Below are positions 1 through 13,364 of a stretch of DNA of 64,000 nucleotides, one piece after another. The stretch's first letter is position 1. Each line of letters opens with the position of its first letter. A model generated the notes under the pieces. The model saw only the letters and a list, made by a program, of their open reading frames with translations, searched no databases and had not been told where the DNA came from. Both the position numbers and the translations under genes were made by a program. Source of the DNA: Amyloporia xantha (taxonomy: Eukaryota; Basidiomycota; Agaricomycetes; Polyporales; Adustoporiaceae); NCBI GenBank assembly GCA_036971615.1, contig JAYKKR010000011.1, forward strand, positions 682,001-746,000, written 5' to 3'.

Positions 1-282
1 CGCGTGCGCGGCCGACGGCTGCCGCTCCAGCTCAGACGCAGTAGGCGCGACGTCGCCTTCTGCATCCGACTCTGACGGCGTCTTGGCGCGAGAGGCTAGA
101 GGGAGGGAGAGGATGCTGTCAGTGAGTGTCGTGCAGGGAGCGAGGGAGTGGAGGGATGGAGAGGAGGCGGAGGAGGGCAACTTTAGGGCGGTGGTGGAGG
201 CGGAGGGAGAGCGCGAGGCGCTGGTGGACGGGCGGAGGGAGAGGAAGCTGTGGAGGGCGTCGGGGGAGAGGACGAGGGCCAT
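1..282 (-). CDS. N-terminal part of an unrecognised Ser/Ala/Pro-rich protein, running off the left edge
   Basis: Read on the minus strand from an ATG at 280-282, the frame stays open for 94 codons to the window edge. It begins MALVLSPDALHSFLSLRPST and is rich in Ser, Ala and Pro, with a later acidic/polar stretch (TPSESDAEGDV). The composition and the lack of any stop in very GC-rich DNA suggest a real N-terminus, but GC-rich DNA also gives chance open frames. The other frames here also stay open for long stretches. I recognise no domain, and the rest of the gene lies outside the window, so no function is proposed. Confidence 0.35.
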   Translation of the reverse strand, partial: MALVLSPDALHSFLSLRPSTSASRSPSASTTALKLPSSASSPSLHSLAPCTTLTDSILSLPLASRAKTPSESDAEGDVAPTASELERQPSAAHA

Positions 283-2415
283 GTGGGGCGGTGCGTGCCG
301 GGTCGGGCAGTTTGAGAGAGGGAAACAAGTGAAGGAGAGGCAGTCGTAAGGAGCGGCTTGCAGCAGGGAGTGCGGAAAGTGAGACAGGGAAGGGTATCGG
401 GGTACAGAGAACGGAGTGAGGTCAGCGTATATTGGCGGCTGACATGCCACAGAGACGCCTTCGAAGCAGAGAGACTCGGCGCGCGAGACTTCACCGACGG
501 ACTTGTGATGCAGATGTAGATGCAGATGCAGATGATCGCGTTGTGCTGTTCATCTCACCCTGATACCCTTGTACCGCGTTGAGGCCGTCTCCTGCATAAG
601 CCCCATCTGCCGCGGCCACAGCCGGCCTCCTTCTGGTTTGCTGGTGGTTCGGGATCTTGTTCGACCGTCGATACGCACACAGCCGCGTGACTGCCGAGCC
701 GCCGGGGATGATACATCATGGGAGGGGTGGTATGGGATAGATGACGGGAAAGCGGCGCAAGGGAGGACAGATACTCACTGTGAAGCTTGAGGGCGCCGAG
801 CCTGAACGCGCTCGAGAGGGTGCGGGTCTTGCACTCGTGCATGACCTCACGGTGCCGACTCATAGAGGGCGGAAGAGGGAGGAGAGAGATGACGAGGCCG
901 GGAGGAGGCTCAGACGGCCTGTATAGAAAGGCATATCAGCGTGCGTGGGTAGTGGCACACGACAGCCGCTGTAGCCTGTGGGAGGGCATCGTCGCCGCGA
1001 TAGCAGGCGATAGCTGTGTCTCCCCCAATCCCTGATCGAGGCATTCGATCACCCTAGCGTGCCTGGCCAGAAATTGACCGGGCCCATCCCTCCCTCAGCT
1101 CACGGCCCCGAGCGTCGTCCTCCGACGTCTCTCCGTCCAGTTCTCCCGTCAACTTTCCCTATTTCCTCTGCAGCCCGAATCCTCATAGCATGTTATAGTT
1201 TGACCGCGTATGTCTTCCTCCTGCTGGCAACCATCCCATCTCCATCATCACGTCTATCATCCCACAACATACCCACCCAAACATCTGTTAGATCTATGAA
1301 TTTGTCATGTTACCGATAATAGGCTCACTGATAGACGCGGTCAATCTCCCATTCCACACGCCTCCGCCACCATCGTCGCGCAATGCGGTCCGTCTGTCTG
1401 CGTCACTTGCTGCCCCATGGGCTACTGCAAACTGCATGAATAGCTGTGGTCCAAGAATGTCGCGCATCTTCCCGCGACGATTGGATGTAAGAGGGCGGCG
1501 CGTACCTCCAGGTTCTACACCTATGCCGTACGGTACATGTCACACAATTGCTTTGCCGCTATATATTGTACAGCGCCAGCACCCGTCAGCGCACAAACGC
1601 GACCTAACCCAAGTGGCGAGCTCTACTCACAGCTACTAGTACTGCCGCGGTTCCGCCCGGAACCGAAGCACCCCTTGCCACTCCGTCCGCGACGACCACG
1701 ACCACGACCACGCAAGCTTCTCCCCACGACGTCTTCTCTTCTGGGCTATCTCCTCCTGCGCTCCCACAGCCTATTCATTTGCGCCCGGAATCGCACCGAG
1801 CGTCCTTCCACGGCCGCCCTCGCGGACCGGGTGTCCTTATCTCCCCCTCTCCCCTCCACATTCCAGGCCTAGGGAGACAAGTGCCGAGTGTACCAGATGA
1901 TCTTGACATGACATGCATTTGGAAAACTCGCTGTAGTCACGAAGCATGTTCTCACTACGGGAATTTTGAACCAGAGCGTGGTTTCTCGACCATTCAACCG
2001 ATGCGTCCTTGTGCAGGTGTAGAGAAGGTCTGCATAAGTGAATCCTTTCTGAAATCTGTTGTCGAGGCGCACGAATGTGAGATTTTAATGAAGGCCTGAA
2101 CACACGAAGGCGTAAAGCAGACATCGCAGCAGTGCTCGACCTCCGCAACAGGAAGTTGATCGGAAGTACGCATTTGTTGTACTAATTATACTGGATAGAA
2201 CAGTCTGTGAGATGGATGGCTAAGGGTACAGACTTGGTGCAACGAGTTTGTTACGTGCTATGAGCAAAATTGAACAGCGAACTTGTAGACGGAGGGTTTG
2301 AATCACGTCGCCTGCCTAATTTGGACAATTTTCACACTCATCCACCGATCAAATCGAAATTATATTCACTTGTTCACCTTGAACCACCACTGGTTGCATC
2401 CCTTCGACTCCGTCC
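283..2415. other. Intergenic region, no supported gene
   Basis: The open frames here (longest about 110 codons) have no recognisable motif, overlap each other and are not bounded by convincing splice signals. The stretch probably holds the 5' regions of the leftward gene at 1-282 and of DIM1. A CAG/ATG-like hexamer run (gatgcagatgtagatgcaga) lies near 510-532. Confidence 0.4.
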
Positions 2416-3649
<1,234 letters not shown>

Positions 3650-3944
3650 CGCTGGTCCGCTGTCGTCCTCTCATCTTACCTCTATTTATTCTGGTTTATC
3701 TGGCATGGCACCGCGGTATGTTTTGTAGATCGTTTACACAAAAGTACTCCACTGTATCCAGTACACATTCACCCTTACTCATCGTACAGCCTTCTTAAAA
3801 TACTAGCATACATCGGACTCGTACTTCCTCCCGCCCGACGCACGTCCCCAGTGTCCGAAGCGCTAGCCTGCAGCTTCAGCTCTGGAATGCATGAGCCCCT
3901 GAGAGAAAGACTCACGTATACGGCGAGGTGGTCGGCGTCGACCT

Positions 3945-4404
3945 CTATGCGGACTGCTTCTCCTGCTGCACCTCATACTGCTTCGGGGTCAGTGTTCTCT
4001 GCACAGACCGTTGATTCAGACCAATCTGGCCGTCGTATATCGCAGCGCAGCACTCACCTGTGAAAATGCGTGCATCCGGGCGATTTGTCCCTTCAACAGC
4101 TCATTAACTTAATCCAGGGATCAGCGATTAGCGATCAAGCGATGGGGTGTCTAGAACCGATCGCACTCACTGAACCGATGTCTCGCGAGCGTGTTCTTCC
4201 CTTCGAATGCCTGCACCAAAACATCTCGGGATGAGGACCTGGACCTGGACCCATTCTATAACCTGCTGAGTAAGGACTCACCGAGCTGACCACAAACACA
4301 GCGTAATTCTCTCCGCATCCACTCGACTGGTCGATGATCTCCAGGTGGGTGACGGGTATGGCAGAGCGGATCGCGCCCTCGAGTTCTGTTTGTGGGATCG
4401 GCAT
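3945..4404 (-). CDS. BolA-like protein (Fra2/BOLA2 type)
   Basis: Small protein of about 88 residues in four exons. Fungal Fra2/BOLA2 proteins act with monothiol glutaredoxins in cytosolic [2Fe-2S] handling and iron sensing. Visible: start MPIPQTELEGAIRSAIPVTH, then LEIIDQSSGCGENYAVFVVS, second exon FEGKNTLARHR, third NELLKGQIARMHAFSQ with the BolA histidines, and the BOLA2-like tail TLTPKQYEVQQEKQSA before the TAG at 3945-3947. All introns have GT/AG borders. No N-terminal extension resembling a mitochondrial presequence is seen, favouring the cytosolic/nuclear type over the mitochondrial Bol1/Bol3 type. DIM1 converges from the left with about 300 bp between the two stops. Confidence 0.85.
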
Positions 4405-4935
4405 GGTAGGTGGTTTTGACCGAGAGGAGGAATGGGGCGGGGGAGGGGACGCAGCAGTTCTGTATCAGATAAGATTTATACGTCTCGGCGTATTCCGAGA
4501 GCTGAGATCTGCTCGTCAGATCTGTGATATGACTTGTCAGCAGGACTTTGTAGCGCTCCTTGCTCGAGGCGGCCTACCTCCTGTGAGCAAATCGCACATT
4601 CGCCATTATTTACTCACGAGACGCGTATGTGCACTGCAAGCTTCATCATTGGTCGTTCAACAGCTCAGGCTTTCGTTAGAGGCGATGAGGTGATGCAGAC
4701 CGCAACAGTACTTTCATGTAGTATTGCAAATCCCGACTGGCCTTGTGGAAAATCACTCACAAACATAGCAAACGCGCACATGCATCAGCAGGCCCAGTCT
4801 TGGTGCTTCAGGAACTACATACCAACAGGAAAGGACAGTGGAACTAACTGTCTCAGAGCTCATTGCACTCGTATGATGAACATAACTATCACAGCCCAGG
4901 GTAACGATACACAGCGAGAACACGCGAAATAAATC
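4405..4935. other. Intergenic region
   Basis: Upstream of the BolA gene and downstream of the BBC1-type gene. Only short unrelated open frames are present; no supported gene or RNA. Confidence 0.4.
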
Positions 4936-6677
4936 CTAAATTCTCTGCGCCTGTATCCCTTCCGGACGCTTCGCCTCAAGGGAGCACCCCACATAAGCTT
5001 GCAGCCCTACCGGTCTGTATATCCAGACCTCGCCCTCCTCGAGACACCTCAGGTCGTACGTGATGCGCCGAGGCAACACGTTTCCACGGACAGCTTGGTC
5101 CACGACCTCAAGCTCCCCGAGTGCGTCGGGCCGCACACTCTGGCCGTCCGCGACAGGCACAGCGGGAATCGCATCGCGCACAATCACAGCAGTGTGCTCC
5201 GGGCTGCCCAGCGTCATATAATCGATGCGCGTAGCCGTGCGCTTGGTGATCTTCCCGCTCCGGAACTCGACAATATCGCCCCTGCGCACCCTGTCGTCCC
5301 CGCCTCTCCAGCGGCCGTACTGGGGCCTGCCCACGCCGGTCGCCTTGCCCTCGAAGATGAGGTGCCCGTGCGTGCGGTTCGTGCTGGGGACGGGTTTTGG
5401 GACGTAGTCGAATTGTGCAAAGTACTCGAGCGCCTGGTGCGCGAGGTCCCAACATTCCCCCTGCGCGCAGTACTGGCCCGTCCCCTCGAAGCTCTCTGCG
5501 AACCCGGCGACCGTCTCGCCATATGTCTCGTGTGCGTCCAGGAGCGCTGCGCGGTCCATGGGTGATGGCCGTGGAATATATTCGGCGTTGCGCTCCACTA
5601 GGCGGCTGTCGTTGGGGTCTGCGAGGCCGTCAACAGGGAATGAGACGGAGAACCAGCACATGCTGAGGTCAGCGAACATGAAACCACTGTACACGGTTTT
5701 CGTGGAGCCGCGCTGGTGCATGTGCCCGGTCCAGCGGATTTGCTGGTTGCTTCGCAAGGGTGGGGGTCGGTGTGGATCGCTTCCGGCATACCATGGTGTA
5801 TCCCAGTGTACTGACGGCAGAAAATAGTAGGCTAAGTCAAGTGCTGACGATCCGTGCTGTGTTTGCGGGGGATATGACATTGTGAATTGCTCTACTGTTC
5901 TACTATTTCATGAAAAATAATATGGTACTACGATCAAGAAAGATCCGTACCGTCATTAGCTACTGACGGTGCCGGGGATGCCTGTGTGGGCCGGGTCCAC
6001 TTCGGGACCGGAGGCTATGAAGGGTTTATGTTTGTTGCAGCCGGAGTGTAGAATAAATTACTCACTGGGCCAGCACTGGGAGGTGCCCTTGGCGGAACAA
6101 GCGCAGGATACGGTGAACGTACGGATTCCTCCACATCGTTGATAGTACTGGGTACGCCTCCTTTTCGGCACCGGGGTATTGAGGAACCTAGCGAAGAACT
6201 CATCCAGCCAGCTGAAGAACACTTCCTTGTCCTCCTGTGACAGGTTCGCCCAATCGATCCTATCCGGCTGGACGCTGGGACTGGAGCTCACAACTGATCG
6301 CGTTGGTGGCGGAGGCGGCGGACCACTGTCTGGCCGTACTGGTCTTCGTACGAAAGGAGGAGGTGCCGCTGCAGAGGGTGAGATCGGACTGCTCGCTGAA
6401 CCCTCGCTGTCGACCGGTGAATGACTGACGGCGGAGGAGCTCCTCGGAGGCGGTGGGGCAAACGTGTTCCTCGCGCGAGCAACTGGTGGTGGCGGAGGTG
6501 GTGGAGCTTTATCCCAGTTGATATTCTTGCTGGGCTGGCTCTTCATGTGATCGCGAGTCCGCGAGATCCTGGTAACTCCTGCATCCTTCGCTTTGCTAGC
6601 CCTGTCCTTCAGATCTGAAACTGCAGTACAAGGCGATAAGCAGGGACCAGACAGCTCGCATGTCGTCACTTACACAT
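4936..6677 (-). CDS. BBC1/AIM3-type protein with cysteine-proteinase-like fold domain
   Basis: Two minus-strand open frames join through an intron at 5892-6065 in matching phase. The N-terminal half is short and proline-rich: LKDRASKAKDAGVTR, two polyproline runs, then an acidic-aromatic patch IDWANLSQEDKEVFFSWLDE. The C-terminal half carries DLAYYFLPSVHW, GQYCAQGECWDLAHQALEYF with a candidate Cys nucleophile, GDIVEFR, a His in SPEHTAVIV, and GEVWIYRP near the end. This layout matches the domain at the end of fungal Bbc1/Mti1 proteins, which regulate myosin-I and Arp2/3 actin patches. No N-terminal SH3 domain is visible, unlike yeast Bbc1. The first exon is tiny; the ATG at 6675-6677 followed by an intron is the best start I can find. 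Whether the fold is catalytic is unknown. Confidence 0.65.
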
Positions 6678-7247
6678 CTTTCCCGTCGAAATTGAGCTGG
6701 CTCACAGAGCGAAGTTGGCAACTTTGAAAGCAAGGAATCGTAGCATTCGGGAAGAGGAAGTCCGAAGAAATAAATAGGTTGTGCTTACTGCAGGCAGCAG
6801 CTGCGGGCCGCATCTGCGTTACCCGGGATGAAGTGCATGTGACTAGCAAAGACGCTGATTGGTCAAATCGATGAAAAGGTTCTCAGCAGGAATGTTCACC
6901 GCCCAAAATCTCTTCGGGAATGCAGACCTACTATCCCTAATAGTAGTACCAGTAATATAAATTGAAGTATCATACACCTGTTTTCCCGGCGATCAGTGCA
7001 TGTATTCATGCCGTTAGTGCCCCGCAGTGAATTCGAAGATCAATCTGAAGTTACAGCGCCCGTGACCGATGCACTAGTTGAGGCTTCAGTCATTACTTAC
7101 CCACCAAGGTCGTGCCAGTTGGAAAATACTACCTTAGCTTACACAGCGACTGTTGTACCTCCAGCTTGCTAGCAACTTCAAGGCATCTCAACTTTCAAGG
7201 CATAGAAATCGAACTCTCCATTGTCAAGTGACTGCAGAACATTTATT
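6678..7247. other. Divergent intergenic/promoter region
   Basis: Lies between the divergent BBC1-type gene and the DUF89 gene, so it must hold both promoters. No coding frame is supported. Confidence 0.5.
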
Positions 7248-9818
7248 ATGTACGAGGCACCATACCCTCCATATGACTTCACCGACAAGGCTAGGTGCGC
7301 ACGTCTAGTATACACCGCATCCTGACTCAACTTGACACGAAATATGTGCAGCTTTGCGTGAGTAGTGTTGACGACAATTGGTGTACCTTCGGCTTAAGCT
7401 CTCGACGGTTAGATACGAGACTGTCCTCAAACGCTGGCCGGTCATACTCACAAATATAATTGATACTATCTACCGTGTCAACCATGACATGAGCCTTGCC
7501 ATTGCCACTCCAGATGAAGAAAGCGAGGATGTGAAACCGCAGAAGGAGCGAATCGAAGAGGGCAAGGCCATCATCGAGAGGATCGGCAAGCTCAAGTACG
7601 AGATGGCAAGGGATAGACCGCTTGAGTTAGTCGGGCATGCGATCGATGTTCTCAACCTAGCTGAAATCCCGCCAATTTTATAGACCCATTCCTGACGATG
7701 GCGAGGCTCTCGTAGAAACGTACAATGTTGAGTTGGCCCGGCTTACAGAGCAGGGCAAGGGCTCCTGGTTCCAAGCTCCTTGGCTCTATGCAGAGTAAGC
7801 ACACGCTCGATATAGCGCTGACATTGACTCACAGATAGAATCTCTTTTGAAGATGCTATCTGTTCGCATTTCGCCATTTCTCTTCTTGTTCCCTCGATGA
7901 GCTCCGATCCGCACAGGTACCGGCTTTTGCGCTCGTACTTCGTGCAGACGACGTACTGGCACTCGTACGATCCATTTCTGGCACAGAAGCAGGAGACGTT
8001 CAGGAAGAGCTCTCGCGCCATATTCCGTATGTGCTCAAAAGCTGGCATGTCATCACGGTAAATTGATATTGGGATTGCTTCTCTGAAGAGCTGGCAACGA
8101 CTATGCACGAGCTTGAGCGCGACAAGAGCAAGTTGGCTGCGGACCCGGAAAACCTCAACGTTATATTCAAAGAGATGATACAGATGTGCCTTTGGTACGC
8201 TATCCGTGATTCCGAAAATATTTAAGTCTTCATCATGTTCATCACGTAGGGGGAACGCGACTGTACAGCTCGTAATTTTTCTTGGGTAGATAGGCACTGA
8301 CACGACCCATTGTATCTAAATCATAGGATTTATCGATGCTTACGCATCTCTCCCATGACGACATTCAACACCTTCAGTCTGTCGGGCGTGATGCACAGGC
8401 TGCTCGCAAGGAGTACATCTTGACTGATGACCAAGACAAGGTCTGGTCGCACCTTACGAACCTCAAGGGTGCACGGATAGACTTCGTCCTAGACAATGGT
8501 GAGCACATATCAAACTTTAAATTTATACGTCTACTAATTTCCGCGCTTGCGTGCAGCTGGGTTTGAGGTAAGGAATCCTATTCATTTGATACTGGCACGG
8601 GGCGTCACTTCATGTCATCACCTTACAATTCACAGCTTTTCACAGACTTTGTGTTCGCCGACTTTCTGGTAACATATACTCCTTATGTATCCAAAGTCGT
8701 CTTTCAGTATGTCGCCCTAAATATCCCTAAATATATCTGGACATCACTTGATTTCTATTTTTCACCTAGCCCAAAGCTCATCCCGTGGTTCGTCTCGGAT
8801 GTCACTCCACCAGACTTCAAGTCCACCATCTCGTCCTTGCTCTCGCCCACGTTCTTCCCTGAAGGAGAGACTGAGATTCAGACATCTGCTCTGGCCGCGT
8901 CATCGCTCCAGCAAAGTCCTAGCACAATCCCGACACCTTCCGAGCTCCCCGAATCGCGCAATCACCTGACAGAGATGGTAACTCGCTGGGCTGCATACCT
9001 TGAAAGCGGTGTATTTGAGTTATCGGTGCCGCTGGACACCCCCCTGGGTGCGTCGGACGTGAAGGTGCGCCCCGCTTGCTGTTATGATCGTTGAGCACGG
9101 GTGTTGATTTCGTGAGCAGGCGAATTTCTGGACATCGCCCTGGCCATATTGGAACATGAAAGAACAAGGGCTTGAAGTATATGACAGTCTGAAAGAAAGC
9201 GGCCTGGTTATATTCAAGGTGACATCGTCTCAAGTCCCGTCTGCCACACCTGCCTAACCGAAGTATAACTTTGTCAGGGCGATCTGAAGTAAGTGCACAT
9301 CTCTGGTTGACATTGTAGATGAGATTGACGTCGATGCACCCCATCAGCTTCCGGAAGTCAGTCATATAGCCATATTCAGCATCCACGTTTTCTAAACATC
9401 TTCGCAGGTTGACAGGCGACGTGAAGTGGCCAGCGTCAACGCCGTTCGAGCAAGCTGTCGGTGAGTCCACGTTGTCCTCCGCCTTCTGTGATGTGCTCGT
9501 CGTCGCCGTGCGAGCGATCGACGCATGTCTTCTTCAACGATCCAATCTGACCACGTTGCGCATGATCGCTCACATCACCGCCGTTGGAATAGGCCCGCTG
9601 GCAGGATCCTTCCCTATGCTGAGTCTGCGCACAAATAAGGCGGACGTCGTAGTAGCAGTCGATAAAGAACTTGAGGACAGACTAGACAAGAGCGGCGAGA
9701 AATGGAGATATAGTGGAAAGCAAGTTATATTTCACCCTTTGTGAGGAATAGTCCAGACGACTGATCTTGTGACATTTGCAGGTACGCGCTAGTGCTATTT
9801 CTGTCCAAGAAGCAATAG
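7248..9818 (+). CDS. DUF89/ARMT1 family metal-dependent phosphatase / protein-glutamate O-methyltransferase
   Basis: Member of the DUF89 family (yeast Ymr027w, human ARMT1), metal-dependent damage-control phosphatases acting on sugar phosphates; a glutamate methyltransferase activity has also been claimed. Visible: MYEAPYPPYDFTDKA, YETVLKRWPVILTNIIDTIY, WFQAPWLYAECYLYRLLRSY, IDFVLDNAGFELFTD with the metal-binding Asp-Asn, HPKLIPWFVSDVTPPDF, FWTSPWPYWNM, GDLKLTGDVKWP and a closing GKYALVLF before TAG at 9816-9818. The continuous family match requires four very small exons: 7353-7358 (6 nt), 7853-7861 (9 nt), 8557-8567 (11 nt) and 9278-9288 (11 nt). The last intron (9720-9781) begins GC rather than GT. 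All reading frames join without a stop, so the gene looks intact. Confidence 0.9.
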
Positions 9819-10014
9819 AAGTACCTCATCAGGGAAGACGAGAGATTAAGAGGTGGATCCAAAGGAACTAGACCAGAACTCATCTTGGACCAGCTGTCCA
9901 TTGTTTGCGAGTAGTATTACAAGAATGTATCAGCTGTATCGCAGTGTTGTAATCAACGAACAGTATCCTCCCTTACATATGCTATATAAATATAACGATG
10001 CGTTCTATGGTCAT

Positions 10015-11836
10015 TTACTCCGGAAGATCAAACCCAGCAGCATGAAGCAAAGTTGCAAACTTCGAATTCACAATGAGCATCCGTCGGTACGATGGAACCA
10101 CAACACATACCTGGACCTTAGCGATCGACCTGATCTGCTCAAAGTCATACCCGTCCCGCTCGCTCAAGTCGCCTAACCATTAAAAAGTAAGTAACTGCAC
10201 GACGAGGGGTATTTGCCGGGTGAGGAATCACTCACCGCTGTTGTGATACATCGGGTCGGCGATCGGGCCGGCACGTTCAGAGACCTCGGTGGCAGGGAAC
10301 CCTTGCTCATGAAAGCTCTACCAGAAACACATTGAGGCTGATATCATTCAGCCGCAGTAAAAGTACACACCTGATGATCACTACAGCATGCCTGCATCAT
10401 GCAAAAATCCGTCAACACATCAAGGTGAGTGCGGAAGCGCAACTCGACGTACGGACGTAGAGCCAACCATCAATTCGGGGCTGTAAATGGCCGAAATGTT
10501 GGCTACGAGCTGCGCCACTTCGGGAGTGCCAATTCTAAAAAAAATAAGTATGATGGCACGTGAGGAATTTATGTGTAGGTCACTAGGCGATGGCACGTAC
10601 AAGTTAGGAAGACCCAGCTGTGCGGGCTCTCCAGCGACATGGTACGCAAGCATGTCCGCCTGTATCATGAGTGTCAAATTCGCGTCGGCCGCGCGCATCG
10701 CACCTGCAAAAGCAATCAGTACACACGACCGCGTACCGGTGGAAAGGGACACTCACGAGCGTATGCCTTGGAACCAAGCAGGCCTTGTTCTTCTCCAGCA
10801 AACGCGCAAAGCTGAACGTTCTTGTGGAAAGATATGCCTTTCCGAGCAATGGTGCGTGCAATTGCCAGCAGAGAGCCTGTCCCAGAGCCGTCATCGTCGC
10901 CTCCAGGGGCACGGGTGCTCCCGAACGATCCGCGGCTATCGTAGTGGGCGCTCAGAAGGACGGTCTCGGTGGTGTCCTCCATCGCCTCATAGGAGCTGAG
11001 GGAACAGATTGTGAGCTTCGAACGGAAGTCTATCCATGACGACAAAGTTACCAAATAACATTCGGTGCAAAGCCATTGAGGAACGGCTGGAGCTCGCATG
11101 ACGCGCCGGTGCTCTCAAACTCGGACTTCAGCCATGCAGCGGCGTCGCGGGCGCCTTCCGTGAACGAATGACGCGACACCAAGCCTGAAGCCGGGTCCTC
11201 GCCGGTAAGGTAGCGGATATCCTTGCGCATCAGCGGGATGGACAGGTTCCCGACCACCGACGCGATCACGGGGTCGAACTTCACCGACGCGAGGAGACCC
11301 CTGACGCGCTCTATCGCGGCGGAGGGGACAGGCACGTAAGGCACGGGAGACGGGGGGAGAGGGGTGGCCTTCCAGAAGCGTGGCAGATTGGTGTCCAGTG
11401 TGTCGGCGACGTTCCGGGTGATTGAGAGCACTAACTCTGTTGATGAGACTGAGAAGCCCCAGCCCTGGCCCGTGTGATCGTCGACCACCTGCTGCTGCAC
11501 GCTCCATTTTGATCCAGAAGCGTAATAGTGCTGTTCCGAGCGTGCGAGGAAGTCCGCCATTTCGTCCGTGAATGAGAACGACTGGACAGACTCGTCAATA
11601 GCCTCGCGCTGCACCCACACGAGCTGTTCATCAGGATACCCTTTGAGCGGATAGATAGCGCCCGAGGATAGGAGGTCACTCGACCCGCTGAGACAGTCGT
11701 CATCGACGATGAAGGCGCTCTTGTGCCCGTACTGCCCATAGTAAGACTGGCTTAAACACGATTCCTCTTCGAAAACAGCAGGGTTATGAGGGACGACAAG
11801 CAGGAAAGCGAGCGGGACAGCAGCCTTTGCGAACAT
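10015..11836 (-). CDS. Secreted M28 family zinc peptidase (aminopeptidase), copy 1
   Basis: Starts MFAKAAVPLAFLLVVPHNPA, a plausible signal peptide, so it probably acts outside the cell. The first long exon is a pro-region or accessory domain; catalytic M28 signatures follow: LLSAHYDSRGSFG (His, Asp), APGGDDDGSGTGS (bridging Asp), FAGEEQGLLGSKAYA (Glu-Glu), MIQADMLAY (Asp) and ACCSDHQSFHEQGFP (His). The last short exon ends in FATLLHAAGFDLPE with TAA at 10015-10017. Introns are small with GT/AG borders and all phases join. A near-identical paralogue lies at 17385-19210 in the same orientation. Substrate is unknown; family members are usually leucyl or related aminopeptidases. Confidence 0.85.
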
Positions 11837-12313
11837 GGTCGTCGCGATGTGAGAACATCAACAGTGTCTACCATCGCCCGGCGTACTTATGACAACGTCA
11901 GGAACGGCGCCGGCATTAGCATCTTCACTGACTCGATCATCTGGCACCTGAGGCTGAGAGTCATTGATTATGAGCACCGCATGATGCGTCAGATTCCGCG
12001 AGGACGGAGATCAGGGACTACAATGAAGTCAACTGCGCACGCCAGTGATGGCGCTAGGCGATCAATGGATACAGCCGCCAGTAACTTTCTACATCTCAGA
12101 GCTCATGACATGCATCACGCCAGACGCAAGGACAAAGTGCAATTGCAGACACCGATAACATAGGTATATATGCTCTACACATTCAAAATATTGTTTGACC
12201 TCTGCGACTGAACGAGATCTGTACCTGTTCCAAGTGAAGTTCGCAATGTCCGAGGTTCCAAAATTTAATCTGACAATCTACAACCAGAATGGCGAGGCCA
12301 TTAGAAGGCATGT
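11837..12313. other. Intergenic region
   Basis: Promoter side of the first M28 peptidase. No supported gene. Confidence 0.4.
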
Positions 12314-12780
12314 TTAAAGAACAAACCAGATGCAGTGCTTTGAATAGCTACTGGAGCTCTCCGTGCAACTGCAGCCCCAATGATAGCAGTCTTTCATGTC
12401 CTGGAAACAACTAGTGAAAAGGATCCTGGCAACACCCCGCCCGAGATACCTATCATAGTCACCGTCCCATGGCAAGCAGCTGTAGTTCTCGAAGATTGTT
12501 CGCAGAATCCCTGCCGGTAAACTGTTCACCAGCTGTCTCGAGTTCATGATGGTACGGAGGACGACAGAAGAGAGATACGATGTTCATCTGTCTCTTACCT
12601 TGAACAGCACATTGACATATCCTTCAGCATCTGACTTTATGCAGTCAGCTAAAAATGCTACGTCCAACTCTACATTGAGAGAATTCATCTCAGACATCGA
12701 TGAAACTAACAATCATACACACCCGAGAGATACTTCATTTTCCTGTACGTTGGACACTGTCCGTTTGAGTGAATCCACTA
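12314..12780 (-). pseudogene. Truncated F-box gene remnant
   Basis: Minus-strand remnant matching the start of the F-box gene at 55883-57620. An exon-1-like piece near 12780-12725 reads VDSLKRTVSNVQENEVSLG before a GT donor, parallel to FLKLAVTNLQEDAASLR in the other copy. The next exon reads VRDR followed by an in-frame TGA where the paralogue continues VRDLEEHLV. Then comes RTIMNSRQLVNSLPAGILRTIFENYS, an F-box core, after which similarity stops and the frame ends at 12314. The C-terminal repeat region seen in its relatives is missing, so this is a dead partial copy. Confidence 0.7.
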
Positions 12781-13364
12781 CGAAATTATGGTAAAGGACG
12801 TGACATCCGGATCCATCGCTCCTCCGCAATGACTTGGAGGATATTTTTTCCGACGCTGTACAGCTGGCGCCGCTGAAGAGCAGCTTCGGACGGAAGGTGT
12901 TCGGAACTAGATCAAAATATCGATGAGAGTATCATGAACATTTTCAAATAGTGAGACCAATCGGGCGTGTTGACAGCTCGGACAATAATATCAGTCGACA
13001 ACTTCAGCATGGTTAACATAGGAGGCTAAATTTTCGTTATTAGGAGCAAGGAAAAATTTGGTCATACACACGACGACGAAGCCTTCCTCTGGAGCTAATG
13101 CCCAATCTAGTATAGGGTTAAATTGTAGAAGCAAATGCATGACTTTTTGAATTCAAATTGGCGAAGAGATCGACTTGGCGGTGATCGGGTTATCCAAGGT
13201 TGCTTGTCAAGGACGGTATAGGCGCTATCGAAACTAGTAAGTACATCAAAGGTGCCGTATATAAGGAGCAGATACTTACGCTTTTAGTGAGGGCAGTGAT
13301 GGAGCAGTAACGCTTATTAGGTGTACTGCATTTGGACCATGTTTGCACCCACACTCCACAGGGG
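12781..13364. other. Spacer between F-box remnant and F-box gene
   Basis: The stretch near 13190-13364 resembles the 3' flank of the other F-box gene around 58130-58280 (for example a shared tataaggagca and gagtgatggagcag-like segment), so the duplicated unit extends through it. No independent gene is seen. Confidence 0.45.

Noticed and set aside
4999..5565. 188-codon plus-strand open frame
   Set aside because: Shadow of the GC-rich BBC1/AIM3-type exon on the minus strand.
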